From the NCBI GenBank assembly GCA_023423695.1, contig JAFAFA010000105.1, positions 62,001 to 126,000 of the forward strand: 64,000 nt of DNA, in the 5' to 3' direction. The position numbers were made by a program, and so were the translations under genes. Under the pieces are notes generated by a model. The model made no database searches. It was not told the DNA's origin and was given only the letters and a program-made list of their open reading frames with translations. This document shows positions 50,517 to 60,061 of this stretch, piece by piece; the first letter of the stretch is position 1; every line of letters starts with the position of its first letter. The DNA comes from Pseudomonadota bacterium. GTDB lineage: Bacteria > Pseudomonadota > Alphaproteobacteria > Azospirillales > Azospirillaceae.

Positions 50517-53500
50517 CGGAAACTCTCCAGCAGGTTCTTGCCGAAGGGGTTGTTCACGCTGTCGGCCCGCAGGGCGAAGACCGCCTTGCGGGTGCCCACC
50601 GTCACCGCGAAGGTGAAGCGGTCGGGCTGCGGCGTGGACTCCAGCTTGCCGTCGGCGAGGAAATGGAACAGGGCCCAGGGACCCTGGCGCGAGATGCCGG
50701 CCGGCTCGCCCGGCAGCGGCGGGCCGAAGCCGAGGCGCACGCTGCTGGTGCCCTCCGCCCCCGGCCACTTCATCACTTGCGGGCGGGGCGGGCCGTGCTG
50801 GTAGATCAGCGTCTGACCGTCGATGTCGAGTGCCACCTGGGTCGCCTTGGCGTCCAGTTCGACCGGCGTGATCTCGAACACCACCTTGGCGGTGGCGGCC
50901 CCGGCAGGGAACAGGCTGTCTCGGATGCGTGCGGCGCGCTCGAACTGGTCCAGAACCGCGGGCGGAATGCCGAGATCGACCTGATCCACCTTCTGCCAGG
51001 CCCAGGGGCTGACCGTCATGTCGACGAAGGGGCGCAGGTTGGTGTTGAAGAACTGGTCGATCATGCCGCCGGGCGCGAACAGCTTGGCGAAATCGGCCGC
51101 CGTCACATCCACCTGACTGTTCGGAACCATGGGGAAGCGGTTGTCCAGCGCCGCCCGGCAGAAGGGCAGGACGGTGGATTGCCACGCCTTGTTGATCTGC
51201 GACCGCGCGCCCCCGGCGCTGACCGTCGCGGCGCTCTGCGCCACGGTGGCGACCATGCCGCCGACCGGATCGGGCAGGTCGCGGGCGAGATTGCGCAGCT
51301 GCGCCGCCACCGCACCCTTGTCGGCACCGCCAGCCAGTCCGGCCAGCAGGGCGCCGTTCTGGTCGGGAGCGTTCGCCGCACGGGCGATCTGCTGGTACAG
51401 CTCACCCAGAAGCTTCAGCGAGTCGTCCAGCTTGGGCGGTGCCCCGCCTTCACCCTGGACGAGGTCGCGCAGAGCCTTGAAGTGGTCGTTGATCGGCTGG
51501 CCCGGCGGCGGGCCCGCGGGCTGCAGCGAGACGCCGGCCAGCCGCGCCAGATAGGCGGCGTTGGTGCCGGTGGAGTCCGCCGCTTTCTCGGCGGCCTGCG
51601 CCTGCTGCGCCACCCCGGCCAGAGGCCCGCCGGCAACCGGACCCTTGCCGTCGGCGGGCTTGTCATTCGGACCCGGCGCCAGGGTGGTCTCCCGCACCAT
51701 GGCGGTCAGCCACAGCTTCAGCGGCGATTGCGGACCGGAGAGCGTGTTCAGCACGTCCGCGGCCTGGTTCAGGCTGCGCAGCGGCACGACCACCACGTCG
51801 CCCAGCAACTCGTCCCACTGGCGGGCGTAGCGGTCGAGATAGACGGCGAGGATGCCCTGTTCGAGCCGTTGCGCGCTGGCGACCGCCTGGGGACCGCTGC
51901 TCGGCTGGCCCAGCACCCAGTTCTCGTCCACCAGCGCCTTGGCAACCTTGGGCAGCGCCGGCAGCACCGCCTTGTGGAAGCCGTCATAGCTGTAGAGGCC
52001 GGGTACCCCGTCCGACAGCGGCTTGCCCGACGGGCGGATCAGCACCCGGCCGGCCAGCGGCCCGGCATGGTCGACCAGCCGCCAGTCGGCCAGCGCCTGG
52101 ATCTCCGGCCGGTCGCGCAGGATGGCGAAGCCGCGTTCGGCCAGCGGATAGCGCGTCAGGCTCTGCCGCGCCTCCTCCACCAGGGCCTCGTCCGGCTCCA
52201 TGGATGAGAGCGGCGCGGCCAGCATGGCGTCGATATGGACGCGCAGGTCGCGCCGCACGCCGTCATAGGCCGGGCCGGGCAGCGAGGCCATCCAGTCGAG
52301 GGACATCCACTCCGACACCAGCGCCTTGTCCAGCGGCCCCTTGCCGGCCAGCATCAGATAGACCTTCAGCGCCTGGAACAGGTATTCGGGCCGGCCGCGC
52401 TCGCGGCGAAGCTGCTCCTCCACCCGCAGGAAGACACGCGGCAGCAGGACGGTGCGCAAAGCGCGATCATAGACGGTCTCGCTCTGCCGTCCCAGCCGGT
52501 CCCCCTGGTAGAGGCCGCCGGTCATCTCCAGCGGCACCGGATCGCTCCAGCCGGCGGGGATGGCGCGCAGCGTGTTCAGCGGCGGCACGATGGTGATGAA
52601 ATCGGTGTCGTCTACCTTGGTCAGCGACCGCGGCGCCGTGGCGAGCGGCGACAGCTCCGCCTGCGCCTTGCCGGCGGCGGCATCGACCCCGGCGACCAGC
52701 GCGGCGTTGCCGGTGAAGCTGTTGGCCCAGAAGGCGGCAAGTCCCAGCCCGGCCAGCAGCATCGCCACCATCGCCCCGCCGCGCAGCAGCCGCCGCCGCC
52801 GCTCCAGCCCGGAATTGGTGCCGACCAGACCGGCCTCGGCGAAGACCACCTCGCGCAGGGTGCGGGTCAGGAAGAAGCTGCGCCCGCCGCTGGCCGCCGG
52901 CAGGACCGGACGGTCGAGCCCGAAGGACCCCGCCACCATCTCCGACAAACGGTCGACCGGCGCGCCGTCCTGGGTGCCGCTGGTCAGGTAGACGCCGCGC
53001 AGCAGCGCCCGTTCCTCGTAGCGGTTGGGCTCGAAGATCACCATCAGCAGGTCGGTGATGGCCGGCTTCAGCGCGGCGATCTGCGCCGGGAACAGGGTGT
53101 CGAGCGAGCGGCGCTGGATGTCGGATTCGCCATGGACGCGGTCGAGCACCCGGCGGGCGATGCGTCCGGTCAGCGCGTCGAACTCCGTGCCGAAGCGATA
53201 GACCGGTGCGTCGTCCCCGCTCTTGCCGTCGTCCAGCGGGAAGGTGACGCCCCAGACCTGTTCGCGCTCCTCCCGGCTGAGGTCGTCGAAGAACTCGGCG
53301 AAACCGGCGATCAGGTCGGCCTTGGTCAGCAGCACATAGACCGGCACGCGCGACCCGACCTGTCCGCGCAGTTCCTTCAGCCGCAGCTTCAGCTGTTCGG
53401 CATGGCCCTTGCGCTCCGGCTCGCTCCACACCGCGAGGTCGGCGAGGCTGACGGCCAGCAGGATGCCGTTGACCGGCTGGCGCGGGCGATGGCGCTTCAG

Positions 53501-54139
53501 CAGGGCGATGAAGTTCTTCCACACCTTGCCGTCGATGGCCGGCTGGCTGTCCTGGGTGATGTAGCGGCCGGCGGTGTCGATCAGCACTGCCTCGTCGGTG
53601 AACCACCAGTCGCAGTTGCGGGTGCCGCCGACGTCACGCAGCGCCGCCCGCCCCATTTCCGCGGCGAGCGGGAAGCGCAGGCCTGAGTTCGCCAGCGCCG
53701 TCGTCTTGCCGGCCCCCGGCGCGCCGATCAGCAGATACCAGGGAAGCTGGTAGAGGTAGCGCTGCCCCCAGCCGCCGCCGAAGCGCGCCTTGCGCAGCTG
53801 GTCCAGCGCCTCGCGCAGGCGGCCGCGCAGCAGGTCGGTTTCCTGGCCGACGGCTTCCGAGTCAGGATCGGTTTTGGCGGCCGGCGTCGCCTTGGCGAGC
53901 GCCTGCACCATGCGGTCGTTGGCGCTGCGGTGGCGGTAGAGCGACCATTGCATCGCCAGCGCCCAGGCCAGCAGGATGCCGAAGACCACCGCCAGCCGGA
54001 CGGTGGCGTCCTCCAGCGGGAAGGCGCCCGACACGGCGACGAGAGGTCCCAGGAACCAGACGATGGCGCCCAGGCACAGCGCCGCGACCAGCGTCAGGAA
54101 CCAGCGGGAGGTCAGGGCGGACAGGATCGACTTCAGCAT
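50498..54139 (-). CDS. tssM: Type VI secretion inner-membrane protein TssM (IcmF)
   Basis: 1213 residues, the family size. TssM forms the inner-membrane and periplasmic core of the T6SS membrane complex with TssL and TssJ. Two N-terminal membrane helices (about 14-38 and 47-66) precede a cytoplasmic NTPase-like domain with Walker A GAPGAGKTTA (139-148). A third helix lies near 453-475, and the rest is periplasmic. Walker A is complete, as in many but not all TssM proteins. It starts 3 bp after tssL. Confidence 0.95.
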   Translation of the reverse strand: MLKSILSALTSRWFLTLVAALCLGAIVWFLGPLVAVSGAFPLEDATVRLAVVFGILLAWALAMQWSLYRHRSANDRMVQALAKATPAAKTDPDSEAVGQETDLLRGRLREALDQLRKARFGGGWGQRYLYQLPWYLLIGAPGAGKTTALANSGLRFPLAAEMGRAALRDVGGTRNCDWWFTDEAVLIDTAGRYITQDSQPAIDGKVWKNFIALLKRHRPRQPVNGILLAVSLADLAVWSEPERKGHAEQLKLRLKELRGQVGSRVPVYVLLTKADLIAGFAEFFDDLSREEREQVWGVTFPLDDGKSGDDAPVYRFGTEFDALTGRIARRVLDRVHGESDIQRRSLDTLFPAQIAALKPAITDLLMVIFEPNRYEERALLRGVYLTSGTQDGAPVDRLSEMVAGSFGLDRPVLPAASGGRSFFLTRTLREVVFAEAGLVGTNSGLERRRRLLRGGAMVAMLLAGLGLAAFWANSFTGNAALVAGVDAAAGKAQAELSPLATAPRSLTKVDDTDFITIVPPLNTLRAIPAGWSDPVPLEMTGGLYQGDRLGRQSETVYDRALRTVLLPRVFLRVEEQLRRERGRPEYLFQALKVYLMLAGKGPLDKALVSEWMSLDWMASLPGPAYDGVRRDLRVHIDAMLAAPLSSMEPDEALVEEARQSLTRYPLAERGFAILRDRPEIQALADWRLVDHAGPLAGRVLIRPSGKPLSDGVPGLYSYDGFHKAVLPALPKVAKALVDENWVLGQPSSGPQAVASAQRLEQGILAVYLDRYARQWDELLGDVVVVPLRSLNQAADVLNTLSGPQSPLKLWLTAMVRETTLAPGPNDKPADGKGPVAGGPLAGVAQQAQAAEKAADSTGTNAAYLARLAGVSLQPAGPPPGQPINDHFKALRDLVQGEGGAPPKLDDSLKLLGELYQQIARAANAPDQNGALLAGLAGGADKGAVAAQLRNLARDLPDPVGGMVATVAQSAATVSAGGARSQINKAWQSTVLPFCRAALDNRFPMVPNSQVDVTAADFAKLFAPGGMIDQFFNTNLRPFVDMTVSPWAWQKVDQVDLGIPPAVLDQFERAARIRDSLFPAGAATAKVVFEITPVELDAKATQVALDIDGQTLIYQHGPPRPQVMKWPGAEGTSSVRLGFGPPLPGEPAGISRQGPWALFHFLADGKLESTPQPDRFTFAVTVGTRKAVFALRADSVNNPFGKNLLESFRCPTAL

Positions 54140-54142
54140 CGG

Positions 54143-55675
54143 TCAGGGCGCCAGAAGGATGTCGACGCGCCGGTTGGCCTGCCGGCCCTCCGCCGTCGTG
54201 TTGGGAGCGATCGGATCGGTGTCGCCGCGCCCTTCGGCGCTCAGGCGGCTTCCATTCTCTTTTCCGGCGTCGGCGCCCAGGATTTCCGTCATCAGCTGTT
54301 GCACCCGGAAGGCGCGAGCCTCCGACAATTCCTGGTTGGAGGGATAGCGCAGCGAGCGGATGGCGACGTTGTCGGTGTTGCCGATCACCGAGATTCGGCC
54401 CGGCTCCTTGCGCAACGCCTCGGCGACATGCCTGAACACCTCGACATAGCGCTGCTCGATCCGGTCGCTGCCCGACGCGAAGACGTTCAGGCGGGTGCGG
54501 ACCAGCACGCGGCCGTCGGTTGCGCCGCCGACCTCCACCAGCCCGGCCTTGATGTCGGCGGCGAGCGCCAGGGCGACGCGGTCGGCCACGGTTTGCCGGG
54601 GCGGCGGGGTGGGAAGCGTGACCGGCGGCGCGATGCGGGCGATCTGCACCGGCTGGTCGGGGATCACCGCGGCCAGCCGGCGATAGGCGGCGTCGGACTG
54701 GTCGGCCAGCGCGAAGACGAACCAGGCATAGAGCGCGGCCAGCAGTGCCGCGATCACCACGGCCGGCAGCCACAGCGGCACCGTCGCCGCCAGCGGGCGG
54801 AAGCCGTCGGCCTGTCCGCGCCAGCGGGGCGACAGGTCGCGTTCCGCCTCGCCGCGCTGCTTGCGGATGACGCGGTAGAGCCGGTCGCGCAGCTTCGCCA
54901 GTTCGCTGTAGCCGCGCTGAGAAACCCGGAACTTGCCCTCGAAGCCCAGCGACAGGCAGAGGTAGAACAGCTCCAGTTCCATCAGGTGGCGGTCCGGCAC
55001 CTCCGCCATCTGGTCGAGCAGGTCAAAGAAGCGCTCACCGCCCCAGGTCTCCTTCTGGATGGTGGAGACGAGGCTCTTGTGGGCCCACAGGCTCTGACTG
55101 CCCCAGGGGGTCGCCAGCACCACGTCGTCCACCGTCGCGCACAGCGCGTAGCCGGCGTTGCGGATCTGGGTGGCGGACAGGCCGGCGCGGACGGTGGCCG
55201 CCTCGAACCGCTGCATCTCGGCGATGACGCGCTCACGCAGAGATTCGACGTCGCGGTGCTGCGTCAGGTCGCGCACCCGGACGACCATTGCCAGGATGGG
55301 GGCCGCGGCGGTCACCAGCGGGTTGTCGCTGACCGCCGTCAGTGCCGTCAGGGCCGCATCGTCGAGCGGCCGGAAGCCGGGCGAGAGCGGCGCCGACATC
55401 GCGGGCGCCGGTGCCGGGGTTTGAGGGACAGCCGGCTTTGGCGTGGTGAAGGCGGCGGGTGCGAAGGCGGAAGGGGCTGCGAAGGGCTGTGCGGTCTGGC
55501 CGAAGGCCGGCGGCACCAGCCCGGCCGACCCGCCGGAGAAGGGCGGCGGAGACGCGGGCGCGGCGGTGCCGGCCGGCGGTGCCGGGCGCTGGAACGCCAT
55601 CGGCTGCATCACCGTGGCGTCGATGTCGTCCGGCTCCTCGAACGGGTTCTTGTCGGGCGGCGGCCGGACGCTCAT
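54143..55675 (-). CDS. tssL: Type VI secretion protein TssL (DotU) with C-terminal OmpA domain
   Basis: 510 residues. An acidic, Pro/Ala-rich N-terminus (about 1-90) is followed by the DotU cytoplasmic domain (about 95-290, with GYALCATVDDVVLATPWG and LELFYLCLSLGFEGKFRV), one membrane helix (about 300-322) and a periplasmic OmpA-like domain (about 370-508, with SVIGNTDNVAIR and RGDTDPIAPNTTAEGRQANR) that anchors the machine to peptidoglycan. This is the evolved TssL type. The N-terminal Ala/Phe/Pro-rich extension is long. It overlaps tssJ by 4 bp. Confidence 0.95.
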   Translation of the reverse strand: MSVRPPPDKNPFEEPDDIDATVMQPMAFQRPAPPAGTAAPASPPPFSGGSAGLVPPAFGQTAQPFAAPSAFAPAAFTTPKPAVPQTPAPAPAMSAPLSPGFRPLDDAALTALTAVSDNPLVTAAAPILAMVVRVRDLTQHRDVESLRERVIAEMQRFEAATVRAGLSATQIRNAGYALCATVDDVVLATPWGSQSLWAHKSLVSTIQKETWGGERFFDLLDQMAEVPDRHLMELELFYLCLSLGFEGKFRVSQRGYSELAKLRDRLYRVIRKQRGEAERDLSPRWRGQADGFRPLAATVPLWLPAVVIAALLAALYAWFVFALADQSDAAYRRLAAVIPDQPVQIARIAPPVTLPTPPPRQTVADRVALALAADIKAGLVEVGGATDGRVLVRTRLNVFASGSDRIEQRYVEVFRHVAEALRKEPGRISVIGNTDNVAIRSLRYPSNQELSEARAFRVQQLMTEILGADAGKENGSRLSAEGRGDTDPIAPNTTAEGRQANRRVDILLAP

Positions 55676-56373
55676 GACGCCCCCTTCAGGATCAGGTTGT
55701 GCGTTGCCGCGGGCGGCTGGTCGGCAGCGGGCTTCGGCGTGGCGTCCGGCTTTTCGGCGTCAGGCTTTTCGGTGGCCGGCTTTTCAGCATCGGGCTTGGC
55801 GCCATCCGCCTTTGCATCGGCCGCCTTCGCATCCTCCGGCTTGTCAGCCGGGGCGTCGGCGCCGGCCGCTGCGCCGTCGCCGGGGACGAGCGTGATGGTG
55901 CTGGCCGTGGCGGTCAGGACGAAGCTGTTGGTCTTGTTCGGCTGGATCGGCTGCATGGCGCGCCAGCCCGCTTCCTCGTAGGCGCGGAAGGCGGCGGCGA
56001 CGGCCAGCGTCTTGACGTCCGGCTTGGGCTGGACGGTCACCGTCTGGCGGCTGTCGGGCGGCACGGCCAGCTCCTGCCGGTCGAGCAGGGTGGGGCCGAG
56101 CGTTGCCTTGTCCTGGTCGATGACCTGGAAGAAATCGGCGTTGGCGAAGGCGTCGCTGGGACCGAGCTGGTAGAGCCGCAGCATCACCGGCGACGGCCGG
56201 CCGTTGGGATCGGGGTTCAGGGCCTTGGCCCCAACGACCGTCAATTGGATCGTGGTCGGCGGCGGGGGAGGCGGCGGAGCGGAGGAGCAGGCGGCAAGCG
56301 CCGGCACTGCGGCCAGGGCGGCAGCGGACCACATCGTCTTCCGGATCCGCATCCAGCCGGCAATCCTCAGCAT
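55672..56373 (-). CDS. tssJ: Type VI secretion lipoprotein TssJ with charged repeat tail
   Basis: 233 residues. The signal peptide ends in the lipobox ALAAC, followed by a Pro linker. Residues about 40-160 have the TssJ beta-sandwich (IQLTVVGAKALNPDPNGRPS, PVMLRLYQLG, AAFRAYEEAGW). TssJ anchors the membrane complex in the outer membrane and binds TssM. Residues about 165-220 form a Lys/Asp/Ala/Pro-rich repeat (DAKADGAKPDAEKPATEKP and similar) that is not part of usual TssJ, before a short end (NLILKGAS). The ATG at 56373 has aaaggtg upstream; 56352 is possible. tssL follows with a 4-bp overlap. Confidence 0.88.
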   Translation of the reverse strand: MLRIAGWMRIRKTMWSAAALAAVPALAACSSAPPPPPPPTTIQLTVVGAKALNPDPNGRPSPVMLRLYQLGPSDAFANADFFQVIDQDKATLGPTLLDRQELAVPPDSRQTVTVQPKPDVKTLAVAAAFRAYEEAGWRAMQPIQPNKTNSFVLTATASTITLVPGDGAAAGADAPADKPEDAKAADAKADGAKPDAEKPATEKPDAEKPDATPKPAADQPPAATHNLILKGAS

Positions 56374-56616
56374 CACCACACCTTTCCCCTTATACGAACG
56401 GGTATAGCAGGGCACGAATGGATGGTCATCCTTAACCAAAGGCGCCCGCGTGACAATTCCTCGACCGCCGGCTGGGGAGGTTGAACGCCGCGCGCCGGGG
56501 AGACAGACTCGGGCGCAGGGGCTGTTCCGCAACTGTGCGGCGAATGGAATAAAAGCCGTTCGCGTACTGTTCGTGGGGCGAGAGCTCGAGGGACAATTGA
56601 CGAAGGTGCCAGCGCC

Positions 56617-57354
56617 ATGCCCAAGCATGCCATGCCCACGCTCTGGAACCGGATGAAAGCCGAACTGGGCGACAGCGAGGCGCAGTACCAGCTCGCAGAA
56701 TCGCTGCGGTCGGGCGATGTCGCCGCCGCGATTCCCTGGTATCGCCGCGCGGCTCGCCAGGGCCATGTCGCCGCCCAGACGATGTTGGCCTTCCTGCTCG
56801 CCAACGGCATCGGCGTGCCGCCCGATCCGGGGCGGGCGGTGTCCTGGTACCGCCGCGCTGCCGCGAAGGGCGATGTCGGGGCGCAGAACAACCTCGGCTA
56901 CATGCATGAGCACGGAGCCGGCGTGCCGTGCAACCCGGCCAAGGCGGCGCTGTGGTACCGGCTGGCCGCCCTGCAGCAGTCGGCCGCCGCCCAGGTCAAC
57001 CTCGCCCTGCTTCTGCTCGACGGCCGGGGTGTCGACCGCGACGAGGCCGAGGCTGTGCACTGGCTGCGCGCCGCCGCCGGGCAGGGCCATCCCGCCGCCC
57101 AGTTCCGCCTTGCCCTGTGCCTGCGCGAGGGGGTCGGCACCGGGCGCGACCCTGCCGAAGCCGCCCTGTGGATGCAGGCCGCGGCCGCCGCCGGCGACCG
57201 CGATGCGCTGGCGGCGCTTGCCGACCTGCGGGCGGCCGACGATACGGCTGCCGGAGACGGCGACGGCTGGGAAGAGGAGGCGATGGACTGGCAGCATCAG
57301 GTCGAGCGGCGTCCCTTGCAGGGTGCCCATGCCGGAGCGATGCCGCCGGGCTGA
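56617..57354 (+). CDS. Sel1-repeat protein
   Basis: 245 residues containing about five Sel1-type TPR-like repeats of 36 residues, with the pattern A..WYR.AA..G...AQ..L (for example AIPWYRRAARQGHVAAQTML and AVSWYRRAAAKGDVGAQNNL). Sel1 proteins are scaffolds and several are linked to T6SS loci. It is the only plus-strand gene inside the T6SS cluster, divergent from tssJ and convergent with the methyltransferase, so it has its own promoter. The start at 56617 has gaaggtg; 56632 is also possible. Confidence 0.85.
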   Translation: MPKHAMPTLWNRMKAELGDSEAQYQLAESLRSGDVAAAIPWYRRAARQGHVAAQTMLAFLLANGIGVPPDPGRAVSWYRRAAAKGDVGAQNNLGYMHEHGAGVPCNPAKAALWYRLAALQQSAAAQVNLALLLLDGRGVDRDEAEAVHWLRAAAGQGHPAAQFRLALCLREGVGTGRDPAEAALWMQAAAAAGDRDALAALADLRAADDTAAGDGDGWEEEAMDWQHQVERRPLQGAHAGAMPPG

Positions 57355-57394
57355 CGCCCGGCGATCACGGGCCCAGGGTTCCCCATCCGCATCA

Positions 57395-58933
57395 TCAGAT
57401 CATGCCCAGCTTGCGCCAGACCGGCAGGCTGTTGGTCATGCACCAGCCCATGCTGTCGGCGATGGCCTTGCGGCTGGCCTCGTCGGCATTCTCCGGTGCG
57501 TCCAGACGGTGCATCGCGTGGGCGACCAATGCGTCCAGCGTCTGCGGCACGCCTTCGCTGAGGCCGTCATAGAGCAGCGCCTCCATCGTGCTGACATGCA
57601 GGCCGGCGCCGCCGATCGATGCGGCCAGTGCGGTGCTCTTGCGTCCCTCGCTGGTGGCGAGTTCGTTGGCGGCCGCGCGGTTGTGCGCCAGCACGCCGGG
57701 CAGCGGCGTCACCGTCTCCGGCGGGTTCAGCACCGGGATGGCCTGGCTGGAGCCGGTCAGCATGCCGGCGATCTCCACCGCCGAAAGGGTGCCGCCGGCC
57801 CGCCGGATCTCGGGCAGCTCCATCAGGTCGCCGATGCGGCGGGGTCCCTCGGCCAGCGCGTCGAAGATCGGCTCGTAATGCTTGGCCTCCAGCGTCGCCT
57901 CGCCCAGCGGCACCTGGATGGTGGTGCGGGCGTCGGCGCGCGGGATGATCATCGCCATCGCCATGTCCATCAGCATCGCGTCGCGCTTTGCCACGCTGAT
58001 GCGGCGGGCGCCGCGGACGAACACGTCGCGGCGGAAGGGACGGCCGACGCAATAATCCTTGAAGGTCTCGCGCAGGCTCGGCACGCCGATGCTGTCCAGC
58101 GCCGTGCGCTGGTCGGGCGTCAGCGACAGGTCCGGGTAGTTCTCGAACAGCGTGGCGGAGCCGGCATAGGTCAGCTTCGCCTCGCCCAATTCGCGCGCGA
58201 CATCGACATGGTAGAGCGGCTGCCAGCTGCCGTTCAAATACTCGTGTGCCAGATAGACCGACTGCTCGGTGCTGTTCTTGGCCTTGGTCTCGCCGCGCAG
58301 CTTGCCAAACATCGCCTCGTCGCCGAGGATCTTGGCCCCGGCCTTGTAGAGCTGTTCGGCGAAGTCCAGACCGGCCTTCACCTGCACGTCGCTGCGCTGG
58401 TGGACCAGGCCGGAATACTCGTACAGCAGACGCTGCAGCGGCATCATCGGCGCCCAGCCGGGCATGGCGTTGTAGCTGACATAGACCAGCCCGCCCGGCT
58501 TCAGCTTCTTCGCCAGGAAGCGCGCGATGGCGCCGCGGTTCATCGGGCTGACCCAGCTGTAGACGCCGTGCAGCGTGACGAAGTCGAACTCCGGCAGGTC
58601 CGGCCCCTCGCCCTCGGCCATTTCGGCGAAACTCGCCTCATGGAAGGCGATGTTGGTCAGGCCGGCCGCCTCGGCCGCGTCGCGGGCGCGGGCGATGTGG
58701 GCGGGGTGGAAGTCCACCGCATGGAAACGCCCCTGCGGGTTGGCCGCCGCGAACAGCGCCACCGTCGTGCCGTGGCCGCAGCCGAGTTCGCAATAGTCGA
58801 AGCCGTTCGCCGTCGAGGGCGGGGCGATGCCGTTGATCAGGCAGCTCAGCGTCAGATGCGCCGGCCCCTGTTCGCGGTAGAAGCCCGGCAAATATTCGAT
58901 GTCCGACACATAGCCGGCGCTCCAGTCGCTCAT
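57395..58933 (-). CDS. SAM-dependent methyltransferase with C-terminal regulatory domain
   Basis: 512 residues. The class I methyltransferase fold is at about 35-190, with the SAM-binding motif CELGCGHGTTVALFAAANP and the acidic ligand in FHAVDFHPAHIARA, then FDFVTLHGVYSWV. The remaining part (about 215-510) matches the regulatory domain found beside such enzymes (for example SVYLAHEYLNGSWQPLYHVD and YCVGRPFRRDVFVRGARR). Substrate unknown. It lies in the T6SS operon between tssG and tssJ, with gagga before the ATG, and is not a standard T6SS component, so it may modify a T6SS protein or effector. Confidence 0.85.
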   Translation of the reverse strand: MSDWSAGYVSDIEYLPGFYREQGPAHLTLSCLINGIAPPSTANGFDYCELGCGHGTTVALFAAANPQGRFHAVDFHPAHIARARDAAEAAGLTNIAFHEASFAEMAEGEGPDLPEFDFVTLHGVYSWVSPMNRGAIARFLAKKLKPGGLVYVSYNAMPGWAPMMPLQRLLYEYSGLVHQRSDVQVKAGLDFAEQLYKAGAKILGDEAMFGKLRGETKAKNSTEQSVYLAHEYLNGSWQPLYHVDVARELGEAKLTYAGSATLFENYPDLSLTPDQRTALDSIGVPSLRETFKDYCVGRPFRRDVFVRGARRISVAKRDAMLMDMAMAMIIPRADARTTIQVPLGEATLEAKHYEPIFDALAEGPRRIGDLMELPEIRRAGGTLSAVEIAGMLTGSSQAIPVLNPPETVTPLPGVLAHNRAAANELATSEGRKSTALAASIGGAGLHVSTMEALLYDGLSEGVPQTLDALVAHAMHRLDAPENADEASRKAIADSMGWCMTNSLPVWRKLGMI

Positions 58934-58975
58934 GGGGTCCTCGTCGTTCTACGGGGTGCGCTGCGTCCGCACGCC

Positions 58976-60061
58976 TCACAAATCCTGCATCGGAAAAACC
59001 GCGTCCTTGCGCTCGACCGGGCTCGGCGCGTGCAGCACCCAGCCGTTCCAGCCGAGCCGCGCGGCGTTGGGATCGTCGTCGCCGGCGGCGAGCCGGGCGG
59101 CGGGAACCTCGGGCGCCTGCAAGGTCACCTGAAGCTCGAAATCCAGCTCCGGCCCGACATACATGCGGACCAGATCCTGCAGCTTCCGGAACTCGCGGCC
59201 TTCCGGCATGAAGTCGCGGAACTGGTCGTGGTTCAGCGGGCCGATGCGCAGGCGGAACTTGCCTTGGACGTCCCAGGCGCGGTCGCCGGCCAGCGCGTCA
59301 ATTCCCAGGCGGCAGTGCTGGCCCTCGGGGGCCGACAGGCTGGGCAGGCGCGTCTGTCCGTCCGGGGCGATGGGCAGCCAGCTGCCGACGAAGCTCTCCA
59401 CCGTCACCGGCCGGCCCAGGAAGTCCGACAGCATCGCCTGCAGATCGGCGGCCGAGCGGGTTCCGCGCGACATCAGACCGGAATAGTGCAGGAGGGTCTC
59501 GTCCTCCACCACCAGCCGCTTGGACAGAGACGGCTGGCCGATGCCGACGAAGCTGGACAGCGTGGTGCTGACCGGGTCGGGGTCGCGCGATCCCTGGCCG
59601 CGCTCGAAGGACACCGGCAGCCGGTACTTGGCCCAGGCGCGATAGAACAGCGAGAAGCTGCGGTGGTGGAAGACGTCGAAGAAGTCGCGCAGAGCCCGGT
59701 TCCGCTCGCGCAAGCTCCGGATCATCAGCTCGGTGTAGTGCTGCGGCAGCACGCCCAGCGGGCCGACCAGTCCCAGGAAGGCGCCGACCACCGTCGGCGG
59801 GCGACCGTCCGCCCCCGGTTCGGCTCCCGCCACCTGATTGCCTGGGAAGGTCAGCGAGGTCTCGGCGCGCAGGCGCACCACCTCCTCGCGCGGGTCATGG
59901 TCGTGGCCCACGGCATGGCGGCGCGTGCTGCGCGGGTCGCGCGCATCGCGGCGGGCCTGCCATTCCAGCACCCGCACCGCCTGGAAGAAGTCGAAGCGAT
60001 GGGGCGCGCGGAACAGCCGGTCGATTACAGAAGCGGGCGGTTGCCGGCGCGGGCGGGCCAT
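58976..60061 (-). CDS. tssG: Type VI secretion baseplate protein TssG
   Basis: 361 residues. TssG is a baseplate wedge protein that pairs with TssF and TssE. Signatures are VIDRLFRAPHRFDFFQAVRVL, VRLRAETSLTFPGNQV, GLVGPLGVLPQHYTEL, and the DIFHHR-like block FFDVFHHRSFSLFYRAW. The ATG at 60061 overlaps the tssF end by 37 bp; the longer open frame upstream shadows tssF. The methyltransferase gene follows after 42 bp. Confidence 0.94.
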   Translation of the reverse strand: MARPRRQPPASVIDRLFRAPHRFDFFQAVRVLEWQARRDARDPRSTRRHAVGHDHDPREEVVRLRAETSLTFPGNQVAGAEPGADGRPPTVVGAFLGLVGPLGVLPQHYTELMIRSLRERNRALRDFFDVFHHRSFSLFYRAWAKYRLPVSFERGQGSRDPDPVSTTLSSFVGIGQPSLSKRLVVEDETLLHYSGLMSRGTRSAADLQAMLSDFLGRPVTVESFVGSWLPIAPDGQTRLPSLSAPEGQHCRLGIDALAGDRAWDVQGKFRLRIGPLNHDQFRDFMPEGREFRKLQDLVRMYVGPELDFELQVTLQAPEVPAARLAAGDDDPNAARLGWNGWVLHAPSPVERKDAVFPMQDL

